Assembly: GCA_005788585.1 (NCBI GenBank)
Contig: SYBY01000395.1
Span: 1 to 5,591, forward strand
Origin: Actinomycetota bacterium
Lineage (GTDB): Bacteria > Actinomycetota > Thermoleophilia > Solirubrobacterales > Solirubrobacteraceae
Reading direction: 5' to 3'
Length of the DNA stretch: 5,591 bases
Positions 1-5,591 of the stretch are shown piece by piece. The position numbers and the translations under genes were made by a program. The stretch's first letter is position 1. Every line of letters starts with the position of its first letter. The notes below the pieces were generated by a model, which was given only the letters and a program-made list of their open reading frames with translations, was not told the origin of the DNA and did not search any database.

Positions 1-7
1 CCGCCTC

Positions 8-199
8 ATGGCCAAGGTCTGTCACAGCTGCGGTAAGGGTCCCGCCTTCGGGAACAGCCGCTCCCACTCAATGGTTGCGACCAAGCGTCGCTTCAATCCG
101 AACCTCCAGAAGGTCCGGATCCTCCAGGGCAAGACGCCGACCCGGGCGTACGTCTGCACGCGCTGCCTCAAGGCCGGCAAGGTCACCAAGGCCGTCTGA
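8..199 (+). CDS. rpmB: 50S ribosomal protein L28 (four-cysteine form)
   Basis: This is a 63-residue protein of the bacterial L28 family, a structural component of the large ribosomal subunit. The family signature is clear: the N-terminus [12 protein letters not shown], a central basic segment around residues 25-37 ([13 protein letters not shown]) and the C-terminal stretch [12 protein letters not shown]. Cysteine pairs C5-x2-C8 and C50-x2-C53 make the zinc-ribbon (C+) form, so one bound zinc ion is expected. The ATG at 8 gives a full-length, canonical N-terminus. Only seven bases precede it, so its promoter and ribosome-binding site lie outside the window. A DUF2171-like gene follows after 16 bp and may be co-transcribed. 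The gene looks intact and ordinary. Many actinobacteria carry both C+ and C- L28 paralogues, so a second copy could exist elsewhere in the genome. Confidence 0.97.
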   Translation: MAKVCHSCGKGPAFGNSRSHSMVATKRRFNPNLQKVRILQGKTPTRAYVCTRCLKAGKVTKAV

Positions 200-215
200 A
201 CGCCGGTTCCCCGCG

Positions 216-569
216 ATGAGCGAGGACACCGGCGAACATGCGATCTCGTACAAGGTCCTGCGCCGCGGGACCGCGGTGCTGGACGTGCACGGGATCGAGG
301 TGGGCACGGTGCGCCGGGTCCGCGAGATCGCGCGCGAGCACCTGCTCGACGGGATCGACATCGACACGCCTGACGGCACGCGGTTCGTCGACGCGCCCGA
401 GATCGGGCGGATCACCAACCTGGCCGTCTCCCTGACGATCGACGCGACCGAGGTCGCGGCGCTGCCGGCGCCCGAGTCGGCGATGGCGCAGCGAGTGAAG
501 ATGTCGACGACGGTGCGCCGGGCGCGCCGGTTCGGCGATTCGCTGCGCGAGCGCTGGGACAAGCGCTGA
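216..569 (+). CDS. PRC-barrel/DUF2171-like small protein, function unknown
   Basis: The predicted protein has 117 residues. Residues 14-84 follow the rhythm of PRC-barrel/DUF2171 domains: a strand with TAVLDVHGIEVGTV (19-32, the 'D.dG..vG.V' turn), a second strand pair GIDIDTPDGTRFVDAPEIG (46-64), then VSLTID (71-76) and a closing LP (83-84). Residues 93-117 form a strongly basic tail with ten Arg/Lys, which could bind RNA, DNA or acidic lipid. There is no signal peptide or membrane segment. ATG 216 is chosen because the domain starts soon after it and upstream codons in this frame lie inside rpmB. No clear Shine-Dalgarno is visible, so translation may be coupled to rpmB, which ends 16 bp earlier. 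The domain call is by pattern recognition only, and the biological role is unknown. The position after rpmB recalls the Asp23/YloU slot of Firmicutes, but the sequence does not look like Asp23. Confidence 0.8.
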   Translation: MSEDTGEHAISYKVLRRGTAVLDVHGIEVGTVRRVREIAREHLLDGIDIDTPDGTRFVDAPEIGRITNLAVSLTIDATEVAALPAPESAMAQRVKMSTTVRRARRFGDSLRERWDKR

Positions 570-620
570 TCGCGTAAGGCCACGCCGCCTCGCCCGTTCT
601 CCTCGTGCCGGCCACCCGAC

Positions 621-625
621 AGGAG
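621..625 (+). promoter_or_regulatory. Shine-Dalgarno of the membrane-protein gene
   Basis: AGGAG lies five bases before ATG 631. It is the strongest ribosome-binding site in the window and fixes the start of the 495-residue protein. The surrounding 61-bp gap (570-630) is the longest intergenic stretch in the window. I could not see a convincing -35/-10 pair or a terminator hairpin with a T-tract in it. Confidence 0.7.
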
Positions 626-630
626 CGACG

Positions 631-2118
631 ATGATCGAGAAGGCACGAGACACCATGCAGCAGTGGGCCACCGCGCGCGGGCTCGCCTTCGAGGAGGCCG
701 GATTGCTGCCGCCGGTGACGCAGACGCTGCGCCGCGGGCTCGGCGTCGGGGCCCATCGTGCCGGGTTCCTCACCAAGGAGACGAAGCACACCCGGGAGAT
801 CCGCGGTGGACTGACGCGCTACGAGGAGCGCAGTTCGCACCACCTGTGCACCGGCGCGCTGCCCGGCGGCGTCGACGGTGTCGTCGCGCAGCACCTCACG
901 ATGGAGAAGCGCCGCAGCAACGACGGGGAGTCCTGGGTCGCCGTGCCGCGCACGGTCGTCCTGGCGTTCATCCCCGAAGGCTCGCGGTGCGTCCGGCAGC
1001 TCACTGCGACGCCGGGCAAGCTGCAGGCGCCGTCGGCGGGCATGACGCTGAACCTGAACCGCGGCCACGGCGTCGCCGGGATCGCGGACCGGACGATCGA
1101 ACACGGCGGCTACATCTGGCGCGCGGTCCCGGCCGAGGACGACGCGCGGATCCTGCGGATCGCCCGCGGCGCGGAGGCCGCGCTCGCGCACGCGCCGGAG
1201 GGCACCCGCGTCGAGCTCAACGACGGCGCGCTGTGCGTCTCGACCGGCGGGATCGTCACCGACGCTGCGGTCCTCGACCTGCTCTGCCACATCGCCGGTG
1301 GGGTGGCCGGGGCGCTCGTCGCGCTGGCGGCGGCCGAGACGCCGCTCGATCCAGCCACGCCCGTCGGGCCGCCGCCGCCCAGCGCGAGAGCCGACTGGCT
1401 CGACCAGGGCGTGGCCCACGTCCGCTGGAGCGAGCCGCCTGCGAGCGTCGCGGCCGCGCAGGCGGCCTACCAGGACGAGGCGCAGGCCCAGACGCACGCT
1501 CGCGGGGTGAGGGGGACGGTGCGCGGCCTCGGTGTCGCGCTGTTCATCGTCTTGACGCTCATCGGTCTCGCGGGGATCGGCGCGGCGTGGCTCGCGCTGC
1601 CCGAGCTGCGGCCGGAGCTGGTGCTCAGCGCCGCGGGTCTGCTCTTCATCTTCCTCCCCGGCGGGCTGATCGCCGCGTGGCGGGCGGGCCGCGAGGTCCA
1701 CGACGACGAGGTGTCCGTCCGCGCGCTGCCGTGGGGCATCGAGGCGTTCGCGCGCGAGTACGCCGCAGCGCGCGGCCTGCGCCTGGAGGACCCCGACGCG
1801 TTCCGCCATCGCTTCCCCAGCCCCTTCCCGGGGGCGCCACTGCGCGTCATGCACGGCGAGCTCTCGCCCGGCGTCCCGGGGTGGGTCGCCCTGTGGAACG
1901 ACGACGTGTGGCCGCAGCGCCGCCATCGGCTCGTCGCGGTCGTCCCGGCACCGGCGGGCGGCGAGTCCGCCGTCGTCAACGGGTACGAGGCGCACGTGCG
2001 GGCGGGGCTGCTCGTGCTCGCGGGCGAGGTCTCCGCGGAGGAGCGGACGCTCGTGCGGCTCGACGCGCTGCGCACCGCTGCCGCGAGCGCGGCCGCCGGT
2101 GTCGTCGCGACCGGCTGA
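631..2118 (+). CDS. Unrecognised two-helix membrane protein with duplicated lobes
   Basis: I do not recognise this 495-residue protein. ATG 631 is supported by AGGAG at 621-625, five bases upstream. There is no signal peptide. Two hydrophobic segments, residues 301-323 and 330-350, are separated by a short PELRPE turn, giving a membrane hairpin. Arginines flank both outer ends (RGVRGTVRG before, WRAGRE after), so both large lobes are predicted to be cytoplasmic. The lobe before the hairpin (about 1-235) and the lobe after it (about 370-495) seem related: ATARGLAFEE (13-22) resembles AAARGLRLED (378-387), TGALPGGVDGVVAQH (74-88) resembles HGELSPGVPGWVALW (408-422), and NDGALCVSTG (197-206) resembles RAGLLVLAGE (457-466), in the same order. 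Residues 237-290 form a Pro/Ala-rich then Ala/Gln-rich linker. No catalytic motif is evident. It lies between a DUF2171-like gene and recG, where a DAK-domain gene is common in other Gram-positives, but no DAK features are present. Confidence 0.88.
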   Translation: MIEKARDTMQQWATARGLAFEEAGLLPPVTQTLRRGLGVGAHRAGFLTKETKHTREIRGGLTRYEERSSHHLCTGALPGGVDGVVAQHLTMEKRRSNDGESWVAVPRTVVLAFIPEGSRCVRQLTATPGKLQAPSAGMTLNLNRGHGVAGIADRTIEHGGYIWRAVPAEDDARILRIARGAEAALAHAPEGTRVELNDGALCVSTGGIVTDAAVLDLLCHIAGGVAGALVALAAAETPLDPATPVGPPPPSARADWLDQGVAHVRWSEPPASVAAAQAAYQDEAQAQTHARGVRGTVRGLGVALFIVLTLIGLAGIGAAWLALPELRPELVLSAAGLLFIFLPGGLIAAWRAGREVHDDEVSVRALPWGIEAFAREYAAARGLRLEDPDAFRHRFPSPFPGAPLRVMHGELSPGVPGWVALWNDDVWPQRRHRLVAVVPAPAGGESAVVNGYEAHVRAGLLVLAGEVSAEERTLVRLDALRTAAASAAAGVVATG

Positions 2119-2129
2119 GCCGACCGCGC

Positions 2130-2152
2130 GGGCCACCATCATGTGGTGGTTC
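2130..2152 (+). promoter_or_regulatory. Hairpin abutting the recG start codon
   Basis: GGGCCACCA (2130-2138) can pair with TGGTGGTTC (2144-2152) across a five-base loop TCATG. The six inner pairs are perfect and the outer part has two G-U pairs closed by one G-C. The 3' arm contains GGTGG (2145-2149), the only Shine-Dalgarno-like sequence before recG's GTG at 2154, so folding would hide it. At the DNA level the core CCACCA-N5-TGGTGG is also a possible operator for a dimeric regulator. No T-tract follows, so an intrinsic terminator is unlikely. The inverted repeat is seen directly; any regulatory role is inferred, and short GC-rich hairpins are common by chance in such genomes. Confidence 0.4.
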
Positions 2153-2153
2153 C

Positions 2154-4271
2154 GTGCCCACGCACTTCTCCACCACCGACCCCATCTCCGATGACGACCT
2201 GCGGGCGGCGCCGGTGCACTGGCCGCGTCCGTCGCGGCTGGCCGAGCCCGTCCGGCTCGACGCCGGCCAGAAGGCCGCCGACGCCCTGGAGACGCTGGGC
2301 CTGCACACCGTCGGTGACCTGCTCGCGCATCTGCCGCGCGGCGGCGGGGAGTCGCGGACCATCGGCGCGCTCGAACCGGGGGAGACGGCCACCGTCGTGG
2401 TCGAGGTCACGTCCATCCGCTCCCGTGCGGTCCGGCGCCGCGGGATGCGCCCGCTCGTGGAGGCGACGGTCGCCGACAGCACCGGCGTGATGCTGGTGAC
2501 GTTCTTCAATCAGCCGTGGCTGGAGCGGCGGTACGCGCCCGGGACGCGCCTGGTCCTCTCCGGGAAGTACGAGGCCCGCAACCGCTTCCGCGTCTCGGGC
2601 CACGCGGAGACCACCGCCGCGGCGGGCGGGGAGGAGGGCGTGGCGACCTACCGGGCGACCGAGGGCATCAGCTCGCTGCAGCTGCACACGCTGGTGCGCG
2701 AGCACCGCGCGGCGATCGGCGACGTCCCCGAGCCGCTGCCTGTGCGCGTGCGCCTGGAGGAGGAGCTGCCCGGCATCCAGGCGGCGCTCGGCGCCGCCCA
2801 CGGCCTGGTGCGCGCGGGCGGGGGCGCGACCGAGCAGGAACACGGTCGTCGCCGGCTGGCGTTCGACGAGCTGCTGCTCGACCAGATCGTCCAGCTGCGC
2901 CTGAAGGCCGAGCGGCGCGCCGCGGCGTCGGCAGAGGCGCTGACCGACCCGCCGTCGCTCTCGGAGACCTGGCGCACCGAGCAGCTGCCGTTCACCCCGA
3001 CCGGCGACCAGCTGCGCGCCATGGACGAGGTCGACGCCGATCTCGCGCGCGACACGCCGATGCAGAGACTGCTCATGGGCGAGGTCGGCTCGGGCAAGAC
3101 CGTCGTCGCGCTGCACGCGATGCTGCGCGCCGTCGAGCACGGGCGCCAGGCGGTGCTCATGGCGCCGACCGAGACGCTGGCCGAGCAGCACTTCGCCACG
3201 ATCCAGTCGCTGATGTCGGGTGGTCTGGTCCCCGCCGCGCTGCTCACGGGTTCCACCACGGCGTCGCGGCGCAAGGACCTGCTCGGCAAGCTCGCGTCGG
3301 GCGAGCTGCCGCTGCTGGTCGGGACCCACGCGGTCATCGAGGATCCCGTGGTCTTCCACGACCTCGCGGTCGCCGTCGTCGACGAGCAGCACAGCTTCGG
3401 CGTGCGCCAGCGCGCGGCGCTCGACGCCAAGGCCCGGGACGGCCTCGCACCCCACGTGCTGCACATGACCGCCACGCCGATTCCGCGCACGATGCGCCTG
3501 GCGAGCTTCGGCGCGCTCGACGTCACGGCGCTGCGCGAGCTGCCCAAGGGCCGCCAGCCGATCGAGACGTTCGTCGCGTCGGGCGAGCGCGAGCGCGAGC
3601 GCGCGTACGAGCGCATCCGCGAGGAGCTGCGCGCCGGCCGGCAGGCGTTCGTGGTCTGCCCGCTGGTCGAGGACTCCGAGGCGGTGGCGGCCCGTGCGGC
3701 GACCGCGGAGTACGAACGGCTGAAGGCGGGGGAGTTCGCCGACTTCGAGGTGGTCCTCATGCACGGCCAGATGCGCCCGAAGGAGAAGGCCGAGGCGATG
3801 GAGCGGTTCGCCGCAGGCGGCGCGGACGTGCTCGTCGCCACCACGGTCATCGAGGTCGGCCGCGACGTGCCCAACGCCACGGTGATGCTCGTCGAGGACG
3901 CCGAGCGCTACGGCATCAGCCAGCTGCACCAGCTGCGCGGGCGGGTCGGCCGCGGCGAGCACCCGTCCCTGTGCCTGCTCTTCGGGCCGAAGGAGTCGGC
4001 GCGCCTGGCCGCGCTGGCGCAGCACAGCGACGGCTTCCAGCTGGCGGAGATCGATCTCGAGCTGCGCGGCGAGGGCGAGCTCACGGGCACCAAGCAGTCC
4101 GGGCTCGCGCGGTTCCGCGTCGCACGGCTCCCCGAGGACGCGGACCTGCTCGAGCGCGCGCACGGTCGCGCCGAGCGGTTGCTCACCCTCGACGCCCGGC
4201 TGGAGCAGCCCGAGCATGCGCTGCTGGCCGACGCCCTCGCGCTGGCCGAGGCCGAACCGGTCCCCGCGTGA
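2154..4271 (+). CDS. recG: ATP-dependent DNA helicase RecG
   Basis: This 705-residue protein is the branch-migration helicase that remodels stalled replication forks, D-loops and Holliday junctions. Length and domain order match the family. A helix-hairpin-helix-like lead-in, KAADALETLGLHTVGDLLAHLPR, spans residues 40-62, and the OB-fold wedge covers roughly 70-160. Helicase motif I is GEVGSGKT (309-316, K315), motif II DEQH (410-413), motif III TATPIPRT (from 439), motif V VIEVGRDVPNA (from 565), motif VI QLRGRVGRG (593-601), and the C-terminal TRIP-type segment RGEGELTGTKQSG runs 638-650. GTG 2154 is the first in-frame start after the upstream stop and gives a normal N-terminus; GTG 2214 is an alternative. 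Oddities are serine 414 after DEQH, where arginine is usual, and arginine 570 in motif V, where Val/Ile is usual. The stop codon overlaps the start of rsmD, implying coupled translation. Confidence 0.97.
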   Translation: MPTHFSTTDPISDDDLRAAPVHWPRPSRLAEPVRLDAGQKAADALETLGLHTVGDLLAHLPRGGGESRTIGALEPGETATVVVEVTSIRSRAVRRRGMRPLVEATVADSTGVMLVTFFNQPWLERRYAPGTRLVLSGKYEARNRFRVSGHAETTAAAGGEEGVATYRATEGISSLQLHTLVREHRAAIGDVPEPLPVRVRLEEELPGIQAALGAAHGLVRAGGGATEQEHGRRRLAFDELLLDQIVQLRLKAERRAAASAEALTDPPSLSETWRTEQLPFTPTGDQLRAMDEVDADLARDTPMQRLLMGEVGSGKTVVALHAMLRAVEHGRQAVLMAPTETLAEQHFATIQSLMSGGLVPAALLTGSTTASRRKDLLGKLASGELPLLVGTHAVIEDPVVFHDLAVAVVDEQHSFGVRQRAALDAKARDGLAPHVLHMTATPIPRTMRLASFGALDVTALRELPKGRQPIETFVASGERERERAYERIREELRAGRQAFVVCPLVEDSEAVAARAATAEYERLKAGEFADFEVVLMHGQMRPKEKAEAMERFAAGGADVLVATTVIEVGRDVPNATVMLVEDAERYGISQLHQLRGRVGRGEHPSLCLLFGPKESARLAALAQHSDGFQLAEIDLELRGEGELTGTKQSGLARFRVARLPEDADLLERAHGRAERLLTLDARLEQPEHALLADALALAEAEPVPA
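3585..3602 (+). repeat. Three tandem GAGCGC units inside recG
   Basis: Three perfect six-base units sit in frame and encode Glu-Arg three times (residues 478-483), extended by AYERIREE into a highly charged helix between the two helicase lobes of RecG. Because the unit is two codons long, slippage would add or remove residues without a frameshift. It is most likely simple codon bias in a charged helix. Confidence 0.6.
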
Positions 4272-4798
4272 GGGTCATCGCCGGCGCGTACGGCGGCCGT
4301 CGCCTGCACGCACCACCGGGAGCAGACACGCGCCCGACGTCCGATCGGGTGCGCGAGGCGCTGTTCAGCGTGCTCGGGGACCTTGCCGGCGTCCAGGTCC
4401 TCGACCTCTTCGCCGGCACCGGCGCGCTGGGCCTCGAAGCCCTGTCCCGCGGGGCGGCGGGGTGCGAGTTCGTGGACCGCGCGCAGGCGGCGATCAGGGT
4501 CATCCGGCGCAACCTGGACGAGCTCGGGATCGACGCTCCGGTGCACCGCCGGGACGCCCTGCGCGCCCTCAGCGACGCATCCGAGCGCGCCGCCGCCTAC
4601 GATCTCGTCTTCCTCGACCCTCCATATCGGCATCCGCCCGAGCTCGGGCGCGCGCTCTCCGAGGCGCTCCCGGCGGTTCTGGCCCCGGGTGCGCGGGTAG
4701 TGACGGAGAGTGATCGCCGCAGCGCGCTCGCGCTGGACCTGCCGCTGACCTTCGAGCGCCGATACGGCGACACTCTCATTCGCATCCATGACGCCTGA
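4268..4798 (+). CDS. rsmD: 16S rRNA (guanine966-N2)-methyltransferase RsmD
   Basis: This is a 176-residue SAM-dependent methyltransferase of the RsmD family, which methylates N2 of G966 in 16S rRNA during small-subunit assembly. The N-terminus MRVIAGAYGGRRLHAPPG and the following TRPTSDRVREALFSVL are family hallmarks. The SAM-binding motif I is LDLFAGTGALGLEALSRGA starting at residue 45, and the catalytic N-methyltransferase motif DPPY lies at 117-120, preceded by YDLVFL. The length is typical. GTG 4268 is chosen because translation from it begins exactly at the conserved N-terminus; its last two bases are shared with recG's TGA (GTGA, 4-bp overlap). No Shine-Dalgarno is well placed, so termination-reinitiation after recG is the likely mode of translation. 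The end overlaps coaD by 11 bp. The rsmD-coaD pairing is widespread in bacteria. Confidence 0.96.
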   Translation: MRVIAGAYGGRRLHAPPGADTRPTSDRVREALFSVLGDLAGVQVLDLFAGTGALGLEALSRGAAGCEFVDRAQAAIRVIRRNLDELGIDAPVHRRDALRALSDASERAAAYDLVFLDPPYRHPPELGRALSEALPAVLAPGARVVTESDRRSALALDLPLTFERRYGDTLIRIHDA

Positions 4799-5294
4799 CA
4801 ACCGCATCGCCGTCTGCCCCGGGTCCTACGACCCGATCACGTACGGCCACCTCGACGTGATCGAGCGCACCTCGCAGCTGTTCGACGAGGTCGTCGTGGC
4901 CGTCGTCAACCTGCCGCATCGCAAGGGCAAGACGATGTTCTCGACCGACGAGCGCATCAAGTTCATCGAAGACGCCACGGCCGACCTGCCGAACGTGCGG
5001 GCCGAGCCGTTTCGCACGCTGGTGGTCGATTTCGCCCGCGAGCTCGGCGCCCGCGCGATCGTCAAGGGCCTGCGCGCGATCTCCGACTTCGAGTACGAGA
5101 TGGAGATGCACCAGCTGAACCGGCTGCAGGCGCCGGATATTGACACCCTCTACCTTGCCGCCTCGCCCCAGTACAGTTTCCTCAGCTCGAGCGGCGTGAA
5201 GGAGCTGGCGCTGTTCGGCGGTGACATCGGAGCCCTCGTGCCGTCCGATGTCGCTCGTAGGTTGAAGGAAGAAGTGGCGCGGGATCGAACCTAG
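4788..5294 (+). CDS. coaD: Phosphopantetheine adenylyltransferase CoaD
   Basis: The 168-residue product catalyses the fourth step of coenzyme A synthesis: 4'-phosphopantetheine plus ATP gives dephospho-CoA and pyrophosphate. It is a cytosolic nucleotidyltransferase of the TxGH superfamily, usually hexameric. CPGSYDPITYGHLDVI (residues 10-25) holds the ATP-binding T18-x-G20-H21. KGLRAISDFEYEMEM (93-107) is the conserved substrate-binding block, and YSFLSSSGVKELA (129-141) is the family's C-terminal nucleotide-binding SSS.VKE motif, followed by FGGD and LVP. The length is slightly above the usual 157-165. ATG 4788 lies within the end of rsmD (11-bp overlap) and has no visible Shine-Dalgarno, so coupling to rsmD is likely. 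All catalytic residues seen are intact. The stop TAG sits in the Shine-Dalgarno of the next gene. Confidence 0.98.
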   Translation: MTPDNRIAVCPGSYDPITYGHLDVIERTSQLFDEVVVAVVNLPHRKGKTMFSTDERIKFIEDATADLPNVRAEPFRTLVVDFARELGARAIVKGLRAISDFEYEMEMHQLNRLQAPDIDTLYLAASPQYSFLSSSGVKELALFGGDIGALVPSDVARRLKEEVARDRT

Positions 5295-5304
5295 GGAACT
5301 GCGT

Positions 5305-5591
5305 ATGGACGTCCTCGTGCTCATCGACAAGCTGGATGACTTGGTGCACAACGCCAAGCCCGTCCCGCTGACGGACCAGGTCCGGGTCGACAAGGAAGAG
5401 ATCTACGACATCCTCGATCAGATGCGCGCGACGATCCCTGAGGAGATCAAGCAGGCGCGCTGGATCGTCAAGGAGCGTCAGGAGATGCTCGCCGAGGCGA
5501 AGCGCGAGGCTGAGCGCATCGTCAAGGAGGCGCGCGAGAAGCAGACCCAGCTGGTGTCCGACGAAGAGGTCACCAAGCAGGCCGAGCGCGC
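5305..5591 (+). CDS. DivIVA/SepIVA-like coiled-coil protein (3' end missing)
   Basis: Ninety-five codons are present before the window ends. The protein begins MDVLVLIDKLDDLVHNAKPV, continues with VRVDKEEIYDILDQMRATIPEEI (residues 26-48), then becomes a long charged helix, KQARWIVKERQEMLAEAKREAE and onward, with heptad-like spacing and Glu/Lys/Arg richness typical of a coiled coil. This matches the actinobacterial DivIVA-domain family that includes mycobacterial SepIVA and is sometimes mis-annotated as ATP synthase subunit b. Known members act at the growing envelope or septum; that role is inferred here. AGGGA at 5293-5297, seven bases before ATG 5305, overlaps the coaD stop and supports the start. 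The 10-bp gap to coaD suggests co-transcription. In related genomes such genes are often followed by DUF177, rpmF and rnc, which cannot be checked here. The truncation is due to the window edge only. Confidence 0.85.
   Translation, partial: MDVLVLIDKLDDLVHNAKPVPLTDQVRVDKEEIYDILDQMRATIPEEIKQARWIVKERQEMLAEAKREAERIVKEAREKQTQLVSDEEVTKQAER

Noticed and set aside
570..630. A possible terminator or promoter in the 61-bp gap before the membrane-protein gene.
   Set aside because: Only an imperfect, bulged pairing between GGCCACG and CGTGCCGGCC is possible, with no T-tract and no recognisable -35/-10 pair.
663..2153. An in-frame upstream extension of recG that would give a 1202-residue protein.
   Set aside because: The upstream part reads as Arg/Ala/Gly-rich nonsense overlapping the membrane-protein gene, and GTG 2154 gives a normal RecG length.
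2139..4217. A 692-codon open frame on the minus strand antisense to recG, plus other long antisense and alternative-frame ORFs.
   Set aside because: These are typical shadows in very GC-rich DNA, where stops are rare. Their translations are Arg/Ala/Gly-rich or low-complexity, with no family motifs, and they overlap well-supported genes.
5140..5145. A perfect TTGACA -35 box inside coaD.
   Set aside because: The only -10-like element downstream, TACAGT at 5172-5177, is 26 bases away, too far for a normal promoter, and the bases are explained by conserved coaD codons.
5262..5290. TTGAAG and TCGAAC with a 17-base spacer before the coiled-coil gene, as a possible internal promoter.
   Set aside because: The -10 matches the consensus at only three of six positions and lies in the coaD coding end; too weak to annotate.
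5290..5295. CCTAGG palindrome at the coaD stop.
   Set aside because: It contains the rare CTAG, but it is explained by the TAG stop together with the following Shine-Dalgarno.

Overview
The window is a compact, single-strand housekeeping segment from a very GC-rich bacterium. Five gene families are readily recognised: ribosomal protein L28, RecG helicase, RsmD rRNA methyltransferase, CoaD, and a DivIVA/SepIVA-like coiled-coil protein. The order recG-rsmD-coaD-coiled coil, the heavy G/C bias at third codon positions, the GTG starts and the four-cysteine L28 all point to an actinobacterium. The coiled-coil protein and the sequence style suggest class Thermoleophilia (Solirubrobacter/Conexibacter/Patulibacter-like), but that assignment comes from memory of the families, not from a search.

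Layout, all on the + strand. (1) rpmB at 8-199. (2) A 117-residue PRC-barrel/DUF2171-like protein of unknown role, 16 bp after rpmB. (3) After a 61-bp gap and a good Shine-Dalgarno, a 495-residue unrecognised membrane protein with a two-helix hairpin between two apparently duplicated soluble lobes. (4) After a 35-bp gap that holds a 9-bp hairpin next to the start codon, recG, starting at GTG 2154. (5) rsmD, overlapping recG by 4 bp. (6) coaD, overlapping rsmD by 11 bp. (7) Ten bp later, the first 95 codons of a DivIVA/SepIVA-like gene that runs off the window. No stretch over 61 bp lacks a gene. I found no RNA gene, mobile element, CRISPR array or convincing intrinsic terminator.

How the genes fit together: rpmB and rsmD serve the ribosome, recG repairs stalled replication forks, coaD makes dephospho-CoA, and the coiled-coil gene probably links to cell-envelope growth or division. 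The recG-rsmD-coaD block is almost certainly translationally coupled. The two unrecognised genes between rpmB and recG occupy the place where many Gram-positive genomes carry an Asp23-family gene and a DAK-domain gene, and they resemble neither. They are the least explained part of the window. I see no clear sign of an exotic new system; the best leads are the duplicated membrane protein, the structure at the recG start, and two substitutions in conserved RecG motifs.
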